DNA from: Rotaria socialis
Taxonomy: Eukaryota; Rotifera; Eurotatoria; Philodinida; Philodinidae
Length of the DNA stretch: 64,000 nt
Assembly (NCBI GenBank): GCA_905331475.1
Contig: CAJNYU010003070.1
Coordinates: 22,268 to 86,267, forward strand
Direction of reading: 5' to 3'
Shown: positions 47,838 to 59,675 of the stretch, one piece after another
Position numbering within the stretch: position 1 is the first letter of the stretch
Layout: every line of letters begins with the position of its first letter
Made by a program: the position numbers and the translations under genes
The notes under the pieces: model-generated
Told to the model about the DNA's origin: nothing
What the model saw: the letters and a program-made list of their open reading frames with translations, nothing else
Databases searched by the model: none

Positions 47838-49477
47838 CGCATTTACTCTTATTTTCTCTATCAAAAGAAGTAAAGAATAATAATATTGATACAAAAGAGT
47901 ATCGAAATACTAGAATAAGATTATAGGGAAAAGGACTAAAGGTGTGTGTTGTATTTCATTTTAACATTTTGTTAGAAGAATAATACATTCATATTTATCT
48001 TCAACTCAATACGCATCTTTATGATCAAGAAAAAGGATTATTGGGTATCTCTCAACGACATATATGAAAAGAAAAAAAAAACAGAATAGAATAAAGCATA
48101 TAAAATAATAATAATAATAAATTTGCAACTTTGTGTTCCCTTCGAATGGATTAGTTTTTAACTGAGACTCATTTAGACATCTATAGGAAATATTAATTGT
48201 AAATCGAAATATAGCTTTTTTTGCCAACTAACAATTCGAACCGACAGGAAATCATTCGTTGACGCACATCTACACACTACAATTTTATACCTCTGTTTTT
48301 AGAAAAAAACAATTATAGCATCGACATCAATAATGATAGGCTATAATATATTGAGATTTTACGATTAATATATGATCCACATAAAAAGCGTAAAATAATT
48401 ACATGATAACCGTGAGAAATAGTTGGCATCGGTGTGTCTGGGCTTATCGCATTGTATAATGTGTCCATATAACAGATTTAGTTGCCACTTAAATCAATAG
48501 TAAGCTTCAATATATTACAGAAAAATAGCAAAGCAAATCAAAAAATAGAGTACCGATGAAAAAAAATTGCTTAAGAGCCAGGTATGAACAAAATAGATCA
48601 ACTATTCAAAGATTCGATTTATTGGATTCGGGATATTTTTAGCATCAGATCAAAGAAAACGTACATTTATGAATTGCAAAGTTCGGCTCTCAAGAAGATA
48701 CGCCAACAAATTATGTTGTACGCAAATAATTACTATTTATGTTAGTGCAACTACGCACACGGATCCGGAGCTGTGCCTTGATTGCGCTATCTTTTTAATA
48801 AGTTGCACATCACGAAGCAGATGTCAACCTCAATAAAGAATTTTATCCTTGTTTATGACCTTTTCAGAACACCGATTCTGATTTTGAATTCAATGCATAT
48901 TTCAATGACACTCCGGCAATCATTCATAGACATGGAGAATTGATTAGTCTGAAAAAGTAGAATTATGATAATCTTCAACATAATTTAGAAATCATTTAAA
49001 ATATTTACTATTGACAAAATATCTCCCTCAGTAAATTCAAGCGGTCGTTTCGTCCAAAGCATGATGATGATTTTATTTATAAAGAAAATTTTCTTTTACA
49101 TGAAAAAGCTTAGTCCGCTATTTTGATATTCTGTTACAAACATTCGATCACATGCACACGTCTTTTTACATGTTTTACTAATATTTTTTCAAATAAGTGC
49201 TAAGCGCTTATTCACATTTCTTTCTTATAAAATAGTTACATGAATATTCATGCCCATATCGTTCGTTGACAAAAATAATTAATGGTCTTTCTCTTTCTTG
49301 CTATTCTTTAAAAAACAAATTTTTCTTTTTGTTGCTGCATACTCGCACAACAAACACACGTGTTTTTCGTTCCTGCAAGGCCATTGTCGACTTCTGAAGA
49401 AAGTAAAAACATAAACGCATAAAGAGTAAATACACTCGCCTATTTATTTTTCTTTTTAATATTTTAGAAAACAAAGT
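47838..49477. other. Divergent intergenic region
   Basis: Between the nuclease gene (-) and the LRR-permease gene (+). AT-rich, with an (ATA)n-like run near 48105. A pyrimidine-rich stretch ending TTTTAATATTTTAG just before 49478 may be a splice acceptor of a 5' UTR intron. No gene seen. Confidence 0.5.
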
Positions 49478-51460
49478 ATGCTCGAAGTCCGTTTATCCGG
49501 TGAAACGCTTTCCGTCCCATCAGATGCACTACCTACATCAGAGAGCAATCAAGAGATTCATGTTATTTTAAGTTCGAATGGTATCTTGAAAATTGCTCCA
49601 TCACTATGGACTGCAATATTTACTGATACTCGTCTGCGTTGCTTATCATTAATTGATCTTCAATTGTACGGCAATGATTCTCAAACATTAGCTAAATATT
49701 TATGTGAACAAACTCATTTAGTTGAATTAACTTTTGATTCAGTTTTACAATCGGTTTATTCATTTGATCATATTCTTAACGAAGGCTTACAGCATAATAA
49801 AAGTTTAAAAAGTCTAACATTGACTAATTTAAATAATCTTGATGCGGCAACAATTGCTAGTCTTATAAAACATAATAATACTATAAACTATTTAGCACTT
49901 ACACATGATAATATTTCATCGGGCGGAGGTGCAATTATTGCTGATGCACTTCGAACAAATTCTACATTGGTGAGAGTTGATTTAAGTCATAATCGTATTG
50001 ATGAACAAACAGCAACTCAATTTACTAGCATTCTTCATCAACCGCATTCAAGTCTCAAACAAATTATTTTGAATAATAATGTTAATGACAATCAATATGT
50101 ACTTGATCCAAATTCAACAATAGAAAATAAACCTGAAACTCTACCTTTTATAGTCGAAGAGAAACGAATAAATGACGTTGAACCGTCAACGCCGACAAAA
50201 AAATTTCAATTTCTATCAACCATTCTTGTTACATTTCTCTTTTTTCTTTGGGGTATACCTAATCAATTGAATGGTGTACTTATTCGTCAATTTTCAAAAG
50301 CTTTTGATCTGTCTCGTTTTGAAGCCGGCCTTGTTCAATCAGCTTTCTATATGGGCTATTTTATTTGGGCTTTACCAGCAGCGTATATTCTTCGTCGTTG
50401 GGGTTATAAAGTTGGTCTTATTCTTGGCTTAGTTCTCTTCGGTACGGGGTCATTTCTTTTCTGGCCATGTGCATACATCGGACAATATCTGCCATTTTTA
50501 ATTTCTCTCTTCATCATTGCCACGGGTTTGGCTTTTCTTGAAACTGCAGCTAATCCATTTATAGCACATGCAGTCGGACCCGAACATTCATCTGAAAAAC
50601 GCCTTAATATTGCACAAGCATTTAATCCATTAGGCGCTATAGTAGGTGTACTGATTGGAACATTCTTTATATTTTCCGGTGTTGAACTAAGTCCTGAACA
50701 AATCAAAGGAATGCGTGCTGATAGAACGTATGAAACGTATTTAAAAGAAGAAACATTACGTGTTGTTCGACCCTATGCAATTATTGGCGGTGTTACATAT
50801 TTATGGGCTGTACTTATTGCTATTGTACCATTTCCAGCAAAGACAAAAGGAAAACAAAAAAATGATGAATCCGGTAGAGCGAATGAACTTTGTCGAATTC
50901 TTTTTCTACTCTCTATTGTTGCACAATTTGCTTATGTTGGTGCGCAAGTTGGTACATGGTCATATTTCATACAATATGCTCAAGATTATGTTCAAGTTGG
51001 AGAGAAAACAGGTGGTTATCTATTAACTGGTACATTAGCTATGTTTGCTCTTGGTCGTCTTACTGCTGCTTTACTTATGCATTGTGGATTTTCACCAGCA
51101 ATTCTTTTAGCCACATTTTCTCTTATTAACGTGTTACTTATCGCTATCACTGTTCTTCTACCGAATGCTATTGGACTTGGAGCACTTTTTTTAACATCAT
51201 ACTTCATGTCACTGATGTTTCCGACAATATTTTCATTAGGTATTAAAGGTATGAGTGAACAGACAACGAAACTCGCCAGTTGTCTTCTTATTATGGCAAT
51301 CATTGGTGGAGCTATCTTTACTCCATTGATGGGTTACATTGCAGTAGAAACTAAAAGTTTGGCGTTGGCCTATATATTACCAGGTGGATCCTATATTATT
51401 GTTGGTATCTATGCACTTTTGGCTTATGTATTGACCACGGATAGAAGTACACAGGCATAA
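49478..51460 (+). CDS. LRR domain fused to FucP-type MFS sugar permease
   Basis: A single exon of 660 aa. Residues ~55-215 are ribonuclease-inhibitor-like leucine-rich repeats (LKSLTLTNLNNLDAATIASL, INYLALTHDNISSGGGAIIA, LVRVDLSHNRIDEQTATQFT). A linker (~215-243) leads to a full 12-helix major facilitator domain (~245-655) of the FucP type: FLFFLWGIPNQLNGVLI, AFYMGYFIWALPAAYILRRWGYK, FLETAANPFIAHAVGP and RLNIAQAFNPLGAIVGVLIG. Bacterial FucP is an L-fucose/H+ symporter; eukaryotic relatives carry other sugars. An intronless gene with a bacterial-type permease suggests lateral transfer, with the LRR half added in the host. A fuconolactonase-like gene lies ~5.8 kb downstream. Transport substrate is inferred. 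Confidence 0.88.
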   Translation: MLEVRLSGETLSVPSDALPTSESNQEIHVILSSNGILKIAPSLWTAIFTDTRLRCLSLIDLQLYGNDSQTLAKYLCEQTHLVELTFDSVLQSVYSFDHILNEGLQHNKSLKSLTLTNLNNLDAATIASLIKHNNTINYLALTHDNISSGGGAIIADALRTNSTLVRVDLSHNRIDEQTATQFTSILHQPHSSLKQIILNNNVNDNQYVLDPNSTIENKPETLPFIVEEKRINDVEPSTPTKKFQFLSTILVTFLFFLWGIPNQLNGVLIRQFSKAFDLSRFEAGLVQSAFYMGYFIWALPAAYILRRWGYKVGLILGLVLFGTGSFLFWPCAYIGQYLPFLISLFIIATGLAFLETAANPFIAHAVGPEHSSEKRLNIAQAFNPLGAIVGVLIGTFFIFSGVELSPEQIKGMRADRTYETYLKEETLRVVRPYAIIGGVTYLWAVLIAIVPFPAKTKGKQKNDESGRANELCRILFLLSIVAQFAYVGAQVGTWSYFIQYAQDYVQVGEKTGGYLLTGTLAMFALGRLTAALLMHCGFSPAILLATFSLINVLLIAITVLLPNAIGLGALFLTSYFMSLMFPTIFSLGIKGMSEQTTKLASCLLIMAIIGGAIFTPLMGYIAVETKSLALAYILPGGSYIIVGIYALLAYVLTTDRSTQA

Positions 51461-54241
51461 ACAACTATCTATTTACTGTTGCTTAAATTGTTCCAATACA
51501 AAAAAGATAAGAACTCTCGATGTAGATTTGAGTAACTGTGTAATTAATATTAAGGCAAACATTTGTAGTAAATGTTTTTGGTGTATGTAATCGTTTTTAT
51601 CTAATTTGGATTCATTTTTATAGGTTCGATTTCAGTCGTCCGTTTTCGTTTTTGACAACAAAGTTTATTATCATAAACATTTGATATCTTTGATTTAATT
51701 ATAGACAATAGCATTAACTGCTTGGTAAATATATACATTCATTATATTTGTGAGACCTATTCCTTATTCTTTCGGTTACACACGAAAACAATCAAGAGTT
51801 TTTGAATCGATTATAATATTCGGAATAAATCTTATTGATGATTTGAATGCCTAATAAAAACAACGAAATTTAAGCATAATTCACATCTCTATATTGTCAT
51901 TCATAAATCAACAATGAAATTCTCTAGATAAATATATGACTCACAACTTGTGACAACATTTTCTATGTGTTTTAACTAGTAAACAATTGCTGAAATCTTT
52001 CAATTCATGTCGTTTAAAAAATATCAGGCTAAATCTCATATGAACTAAATTTTTTCTGTTAAGTTTAAAATAATAGAAAGCACAAAACGATTTAGATTTA
52101 ATTCAGCTCAATTATTCTGAATTGTAGCACAAGCTTATGGTCGATAAAGCCTGTGTTAAAATAATATTTTTTCCTGAAATTAAAAATCTTCAATATTCAA
52201 ACAGCTCGCAAACTAAATTCCTGTCCGAAAGAATCAATCAATCAATCAATCAAAAGAGATTTCGATTACTATTATAAAATAACGATTTTTAGTGGTCATC
52301 TTTGACCAATACTAATGATAACATTAAAGTGACATCTGTATTCAATTTTATACTCACAAATAATTTTCAATTGGATTCTTATTGATAGATATGTTCGCCC
52401 TTGTCATATATGCATGCGTGAGTGATTGATATTTTTCTGATCGGTACAATATCAGAAGTAAGTTTCAATTAAAGTTTGTATCAACTAATAAATTTCATAT
52501 GATAGAATTATTTTATTTATGTTGTAGGTGAATTCTCTCGTTTGATTCAATTCTTAATATTTAAAATATGTCTGCAATTTTTATTATGATTTCGATGAAT
52601 TTAATAAAAAAAACAATTTCCATTCAATGCTAAAGATTACATTGTACGAGGATATTAATTTGAAGATTTTGTGCGTAAACGATATGAAGAATCTATGTAA
52701 AGATAACACACAAGCTATGATTTCACTTAGTGTTATAAAAAAAGATTTTGTCTTCACAAGTTAGTAAGATGATTGACTGCTGACAGATGAAGAAAACGCG
52801 GAATATTGGTGAGTAAAAAACATCGGTTATAGAAATAAATAAATTTTTTATATGTTGTGCCTTAAAAAGATGCCATAATTCTTATAGAAATGTAAATCTT
52901 ATCCACTTGAGTCTAAATTCATAAAATATTTATTCGAGTTTTTCTAATCATGAATAATATATATATATATATAATCATGTTGTTTTGTTCACATAGATAA
53001 ATAATTTAGTAACTTTAATTATTCATGTTCACTTATTAAAAGAATGAATTCGATAAATGATATGTATGTAGATAAGAAGAGTACGACATTTTTTTGTTCT
53101 TACACCGATTGTGTAATGATTTTTCTTATGTGTTAGATTCAATAAATTCCTATCAGGAAATTTCATGTGAAAAAAAATCAAGTACTTATTCGAACAGATG
53201 TTCAAGATAAGGAGCGTCAGTTGAAATTTTAATCAATCGTTTTGTATACTCGGGTAACTCATACGCGATATGTTTTAGTTCTATCTAAATTTTCAATGTA
53301 CATTTAGTTCAATACAATAGTTATCACACTTCAGTTTTATTTTTAAATTTAATAAAGAAAACGGTGCTTCTTATTTTAAAAAGTCGCGGTGCTTGTGTTC
53401 ATAGTCACTCGTTTTTTTTTCTTCCTTTCGGTAGGATGTTTTTTTATGTCTAGACTTTTTTCTTTTCTCTTTATTAACGGAAGCATATAGTCTATCATCG
53501 GTCATTACATTTTTTCCTGGTAGAAACATCGCTATGATCGCCTTTTTCCTTGTACGAATGAGCCGAGTGGGTTTTTTTTTCATAATTTTTTAAACATACA
53601 AGATTCGTCTTAGAAAATCTACTTATTTCACTCAATCATGTATGTGAGAAATCCAGAGAAGTTGCACATCAATGAAAATGATCTAAGACATAGTCTATTG
53701 AAATGATACGTTCTCTACGGATGAATCGTAACTATGAAGTTTTTTAGGTTCTTTGGCTGCAACATAGACTATTCATAGTTCGATCCAATAAAGATGGATA
53801 TGGCGAATGTGATTATAAGCGCAATCAATTCAGCGCCCCATTTACCATGAAAAATAAATTTTCTAGGTTAGAGTTGTACTGACATTGATTACAATGAAGT
53901 CTACATAGAATAAAGGTTATATAGATTGGATAACTTGCATGTTCGTATAACTAGCTTTGCGGAAAATAATTTCTGAAAGATAATAAAAGAATTATCGCAT
54001 ACAGCGTTAGTTATTATTTTTTTTATTTTAGGAGGATTTCAATGGATTCTTTGTCAAAAAGGTACTTTTAGTTTTTCTGCAAAAATGCTTAACTACGTAC
54101 AACTGATACCTTCATTATCTAACAATGCTTGAACTTACAGCTTTATATATATATAACAAACTATATATTTAAATCTAACTCGTATTCATTAATTTTTTGC
54201 ATAACAATCTTTTTTGTTCAATTTTCTCATAACATTTTCTA
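51461..54241. other. Long intergenic region with microsatellites
   Basis: 2.8 kb, AT-rich, with a CAAT repeat (ATCAATCAATCAATC) near 52233, an (AT)n run near 52957 and another near 54144. A 70-codon Lys-rich minus frame (53371-53583) could be a small basic protein but lacks support. Confidence 0.45.
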
Positions 54242-55701
54242 ATGACAACAATTTTAGATATGTCATTTGAAGATTTTGCTTCAACATATACACGTTCATT
54301 TGGTCAAACACCAATACGTATCATTCGTATGTCATCACCCTTGACAGCTTATTCTGGTTCGAATGATCAACCGTATCGTCATCTTGTACTATTATGTCAA
54401 CCACATTTTACGTCGAAATCCATTTCAATAGCATTTTATTTAAATGGTACAGCTTATTTTGAATACTTAACTGAAGATAAAATTCGACAACGTTTACAAC
54501 TATTAAATAATTCACGTAGGACACCATTTCATTGTGACAATTTAGAGTCTATTTTATCACGTTTCAAAACAATGTTATCAACCGACGCAATGAAACAAGA
54601 TAATAATGAATTACACGCGAAACTTTTATCGGAACGATTATTATCTGTTGAAATATATCAAGACGATTTAAAGTTTAAATTTCGCTGTGATGAGCGTCCA
54701 CAGTTATTTGAACAACATTATGTTAGACAATTATTAATACAAGTTAACGAATTATCACAACGACAAGCATATCTATGTGAACTGTTAGAACATAAAGATC
54801 AATTACCACAATTCGATGCAAAGCTTTTTCTCAATACGCCAACAACACTTGATGACGATGAAGAAGGTAAAGAAACACTAAACAGAACATTTCATTACCG
54901 AATAGGATCAATATGCTCTTGAATGTTTATTGAATATCTTGAAGGTGTGGATATGACTCGAAAGAAGATCTTCACATCCCTAGAGAGCTGAAAATTTCAA
55001 TAGTTCTTTTGGTGTGATGTATTTGTGCTGAGTAAACAAGACGAGTGAAATTCGCAATTTATGTTCAATTCAGTTTTTATTCATATCCATTTCTCTTTTA
55101 CTATTGTCAGTCAGCTAGTTCTACTTTCATGATGGATTCCCGATGGTTATTTTCGATTTCATCAATTAAAATTTCCTAACCGTAGTTGTTTCAATAGCAA
55201 GACAAATTTTATATAAATGCGAGGAATAATTTAGGCTTGAAATTTCAACAAATTCTAACTATTGAAACGAACTAAAAATAAAACAAATCAAAATTTTTAT
55301 ATTTATGTTCAGATTCCGATGAAGATGATGAAATTTTATCGTCGTCAACAACTGGTCGTTTATGGAAAACAGCTTTTGGTCGTCGTGATGGTTCACAATT
55401 TCTTGATATATGTCTTCTTAAAAAAGCCTACATTAAAACATTAGAAGAAATGAGCGATGATGATCACGATGAAGCAGAAGAAGAAGAAAAAAAAGATCTT
55501 GACACCATTTCATCTATTGTAGATACACTTGTTGATCAAACTGTTGTTCGAATTGATCAACAAAATGATGATGATGAAATCGTTTTAGCAGAACGAATTG
55601 GTAAACGTTCATTGACAACATCAACAGTGAATTTCGAAAGTGGTACACAAAAAATAAAACGATTACGAAGCACTACAGCTAGTGCAAATGTTTCTATTTA
55701 A
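54242..55701 (+). CDS. XLF/NHEJ1-like DNA end-joining factor
   Basis: Two exons, 54242-54866 and 55313-55701, joined at GAAG|GTAAAG (frame kept), about 337 aa. The N-terminal ~135 residues alternate short beta-like segments (IRIIRM, HLVLLCQ, SISIAFYLNGTAYFEYLTED, PFHCDNLESILSRF, LLSVEIYQDDLKFKFRCDER). A long helix follows, HYVRQLLIQVNELSQRQAYL then CELLEHKDQLP. This order and the helix resemble XLF's head and stalk (its VRELATLLHMKDLE stretch). Exon 2 adds GRLWKTAFGRRDGSQFLDIC, an acidic run and a basic Ser-rich tail. XLF aligns broken DNA ends with XRCC4-Ligase IV. Similarity is distant and judged by eye; XRCC4 or PAXX are alternatives. Confidence 0.6.
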
Positions 55702-56278
55702 ATATTGTGTTTTTCTCTTTGTATTAATTCTTGTTTATATGAATTGTAATGGCCAATTAAAGACAAGACTTTTCCTTAAAGTGAAAGTCAGTATTAAACT
55801 TAATTGATTTTGTACGATAAATAATAATAATAGATAAAATTCTAACATTCGGTATTGTAAAGAAAATGTGATGCTTTTATTTGCTTGATATCATTATCTC
55901 TGTTTTTTTAAGGAGCTTTCAAATATGATATTGACAATAGACAATGCTCTTTTTCTTTGAGATGTATTTAAAATTGACAAAAAAGATTCAAAACTTTTGA
56001 AGAAAATCTCCATTCTTAGGTATGATATAAAAATGCAGTGTCATGATGAAAAAAATAATAATCTTTTCAACTGAGACTATCATGAATCATTGAATCTATT
56101 TATGAGTAAATTTTGAGAACGAAAATTCAGGGCTTCAATCTCTCCTGAATATTTCATGCTTAGCTGAAAACTGGAATATTACAATCGAAATACTAGATTG
56201 TAGACCTACTGTGAGCTCGAACGATGAATGCGAGTGTCAGTAATTCTTTCATATATGTTGTTGACTAATTTAGTGTTA
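55702..56278. other. 3' flank of the XLF-like gene
   Basis: AT-rich, no gene recognised; ends at the target duplication of the next MITE. Confidence 0.5.
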
Positions 56279-56286
56279 TGTTTTAC

Positions 56287-56462
56287 CCAGGGAAAAACGG
56301 CGGACTTGAAGTACCTCAAAATACCATTTCAGTAATCGGAAATAAGAACAAGTAGCTTAGGAACTTTGATGTAACTTCAAGTAAAATTGAAGTCGAAAAA
56401 TTCTTCAAAGTGCGCCACTGAAAGTAGCTCAAAGTTACTTCAAGTTCGCCGTTTCCCCCTCG
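56287..56462. mobile_element. hAT-type MITE (176 bp)
   Basis: The left end CCAGGGAAAAACGGCGGACT and the reverse complement of the right end CGAGGGGGAAACGGCGAACT continue into ACTTGAAGTA on both sides. A perfect 8-bp duplication TGTTTTAC lies at 56279-56286 and 56463-56470. No coding content. Confidence 0.8.
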
Positions 56463-56470
56463 TGTTTTAC

Positions 56471-57216
56471 TATGAAATATTTTCTGATTTCTTTAAAAGA
56501 TTCAGACCGACTTTATTGATTTAATTTTTACTTTATTTACGAAGATAAACAACGGTAACACTGAGCTATTTGACATTTAAGAACACATCAGCTCTTCTAC
56601 ACTTCTAAATCATAGAACAGCCGATTGCACGTTATTGATTGGTAATATTAATTTTTTGAGTAGAAAAATTTGATCATCCCCTACTGGATTGGATGACAAG
56701 CAATGAATATGCATTCACATTTATCAGTATCAAATATCTAAAATTCCAACAAATTCTAACTAATCGAACATTGAAATTTGAGTATGCTTACAACTTTTCT
56801 CACGAATTAGATAGCAAGAAAAGATTAAAACAGGGTTAATGCTCTCTCGCAAAAATGTTTTCAAACAAAAAAAAAAACACATAGTCATTAAAAGAAATGC
56901 GTAGAAGTCAAAATAACTCTTTTTACATAGATTCGATTCCTAGAAAAGTCATAAAATTGAATCAGCTCCAAAACTGATTCAACGCACTCTATGAAAAAAA
57001 GCACATCACCTAGTTAATATTAGAAGAACTTTTTTACTACTTTAAATGAACTATGCACGATTATTTATTACTATAATAATTAATTTAAAAAACAAACGTG
57101 TTCAAAAAACTTAAGATGCAATATTTGAACAATCTATTATGTTATTTAGATTTGAAGTTTTAGCCTTATCAAACAGGAAAATAACGGTTACATGTTATTT
57201 CATTGAAAGCAAACGC
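56471..57216. other. Upstream region of the amidohydrolase gene
   Basis: AT-rich spacer. An in-frame ATG at 57139 would add 26 residues with no similarity to the enzyme family, so the start at 57217 is preferred. Confidence 0.5.
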
Positions 57217-58149
57217 ATGGCCATTGAAATTGTCGATAGTCATCACCATCTGTGGTCATTGTCACCATCAAACCCTACTAAATATTCATGGCTCCGTCCT
57301 GTGTCTGAGGGTGGCATAGCCTGGCATGTTGCAGGTGATGTTGAGAGCTTAAAACAGAGTTATTTAATTGATGATTATCTTCGGGATGTAACGAATCCTT
57401 CGTGCCAATTAATTAAATCTGTTCATGTCCAAGCTGAAGCTGATGATCCAATCGAAGAAGTTAAATATCTTGAACAAGTTTCTAATGAAAATTCTCATGG
57501 ATTTCCACATGCTATTGTGGCACATGCTAATTTAGCATCATTGGAATTACCAAAATTACTTGAAACTTACACGCGTGATTACCCACGTGTTAAAGGTATT
57601 CGGCAATTACTTAATTGGTCAAATAAAGATTCTCGCTTATCAATGACTGATCGACCTGATTATCTAACCGATAAAAATTGGCTTGAAGGTTTTCAATTAC
57701 TTACATCACATTCATTATCATTCGATTTTCATGTGTATCCATCGCAAATGATTGATGCGTCGAAAGTAGCTCGACAATATCCAAGTGCAATACTTATTCT
57801 TGATCATTGTGGCTTACCTGTTGATGGTAAAAATGATTTTGACAGTTGGAAAGAAGGCATGAAACACATGGCTGAGCAATCGAATGTTATTTGTAAACTA
57901 AGTGGATTAGTTATGTTTAATCATGCATGGTCAAAGGAAATTTTAGCGCCCTATATCATTGAGTGTCTTCGTTTATTTACCCCGAAACGTTGTATGTTTG
58001 GCTCGAATTTTCCTGTGGATAAATTAAATATAACATATGAAGAACTTGTTAATGTTTATCGAGATATTGCAGAAAATGATGCTGGATTAACAAAAGATGA
58101 ACTTGAATTAATATTTAAACAAAATGCAATTAAAACGTATCGATTATAG
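57217..58149 (+). CDS. Amidohydrolase-2 family lactonase (fuconolactonase-like)
   Basis: Single exon, 310 aa from MAIEIVDSHHHLWSLSPSNP. This is the COG3618 TIM-barrel group, whose characterised members open L-fucono- or L-rhamnono-lactones. Visible motifs: the metal-type HxH in DSHHHLW, KSVHVQAEAD at strand 2, GIRQLL, FDFHVYP, ILDHCGLP, VICKLSGL and the C-terminal GSNFPVD with the catalytic Asp. Length equals the family norm (~280-310 aa). No signal peptide; cytosolic. It is intronless and near the FucP-like permease gene, which fits joint acquisition of a sugar-acid pathway. The other pathway steps (sugar dehydrogenase, fuconate dehydratase) are not in this window. Confidence 0.87.
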   Translation: MAIEIVDSHHHLWSLSPSNPTKYSWLRPVSEGGIAWHVAGDVESLKQSYLIDDYLRDVTNPSCQLIKSVHVQAEADDPIEEVKYLEQVSNENSHGFPHAIVAHANLASLELPKLLETYTRDYPRVKGIRQLLNWSNKDSRLSMTDRPDYLTDKNWLEGFQLLTSHSLSFDFHVYPSQMIDASKVARQYPSAILILDHCGLPVDGKNDFDSWKEGMKHMAEQSNVICKLSGLVMFNHAWSKEILAPYIIECLRLFTPKRCMFGSNFPVDKLNITYEELVNVYRDIAENDAGLTKDELELIFKQNAIKTYRL

Positions 58150-59675
58150 AATGCAATAGCGTAGACTTGGTTTTCTGTAACATTGATTTTGATAGTCCTC
58201 ACACTTTAATAGTTTCAGTTTACATTCCAAGTATTTTCGATTCCGCTATATTTTATGATTGATTCTCTATTTCTTTCTTATAAAAAAAATAATAATTGAT
58301 TATAATTTTAAAATTTTACTGCATCTACTTTATTACTACAGCAAAACGAAAACTTTTGTTTGATATTCACGATGTGATAAAACATACTACAAAATCGTTG
58401 CCTCATATTGAAATATCCACATTAGAAATATATGGGTGTTTTCATTTGGTGAACTATGAAAATTCGAATGAATTTGAAAATAGAAAGCTGTTTTTATCGG
58501 ATTCAATTACTGTTGTTTTCTAATTTCTTTGGTTTGGCCTTCTAATTGTCTACTATCTTCTCTCCGAAAATGACTTTTAACAAGAATTCATATGTGTGTT
58601 TTATAGAAGAAAATTGTTTGATACAGAAAAACATTTTTACATTAGAATTCGTCGAGTGGATACCGAATACCCGCCCTACTCTGATTAGGTACCAAGCTTA
58701 CGAATTGCGGGTGCATAAAGCCGTACAGTCTCGAAATAAGAAATATGACTTATACGAACATTCTTTTGAGGCAATTAAGATATAATCCGACCGAATTTTT
58801 GAGTAAGTCGCTCTGAACATTCATTTCGGTTTTCTCAACGCCAATAAATATCTGTGCTACATGTTTGTACAATAGAAGAAGTATATACAGCTGAAATTTT
58901 GAGAGAATCCTGCCCAATTTTTCAAACAGTACTGGCTTCTAATGATATGAGATAAGAAAATTGAGGAACGAAACTAGAGCTGACTACCTGATAAAATGTT
59001 TTTAACTAGATAATATCTCTAGCATTGAGTAAACAAATTAGCTACATGTCTTTTCATATCTAGCATTTTTCTAACTTTCAATAACATTGATAAATCCAAT
59101 GACTAGCTTGTTTATGATACATATATGTCACCGGCACATACATATTCGTCATCACTGGTCTATTTAACCCTGGGTTAATAAATTGCGTAAATATTTATAC
59201 ATAGTGTCATTAGAAAAAGAAATAATGTACAACAATCCTTGATAAACTTTATCGATATTGGCGTTTTCTCGCTGCTTAACTTCGGCTCATTCATGCATAG
59301 CTCACATTATATAATAGACAAAAAAAAAAGGTATCAAATATGTGCCTTGTATAACATTTTGAATGTGTCTTCTAGATATGTGGGACGCTTATGCTAGTTG
59401 CTTGGATTATTGATAAAAAAAAAGCACTGACACATAATATCAGCAACTAAATTTTCCGTTTGTAGTTACATACTGCTTTAGAGATGTTTTTTTAACCTTA
59501 TTACTTTCTACAACGAAATCATTAGTTCATTTCTTTATCACTCATGTAGACCTATCGTATGATTTTGAAATATTAACAATCATTTGTGAATATAAATAAG
59601 GTACTCTGACTTTGCGTCTTTTATCTGTTCGATGTTCTGAGAGTATTATACATTAACGTACCCCGCAGTCTGACT
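58150..59675. other. Intergenic, no supported gene
   Basis: AT-rich. Frames of 75-79 codons (58296-58523, 58546-58785) carry no recognised domain. Confidence 0.5.

Noticed and set aside
48225-48260. GGTTCGAATT-like T-loop motif suggesting a tRNA
   Set aside because: No matching acceptor stem, anticodon arm or D-loop could be drawn around it.
53371-53583. 70-codon Lys/Arg-rich minus frame
   Set aside because: Low-complexity content in an AT-rich region with no homology or splice context; a real small basic protein cannot be excluded.
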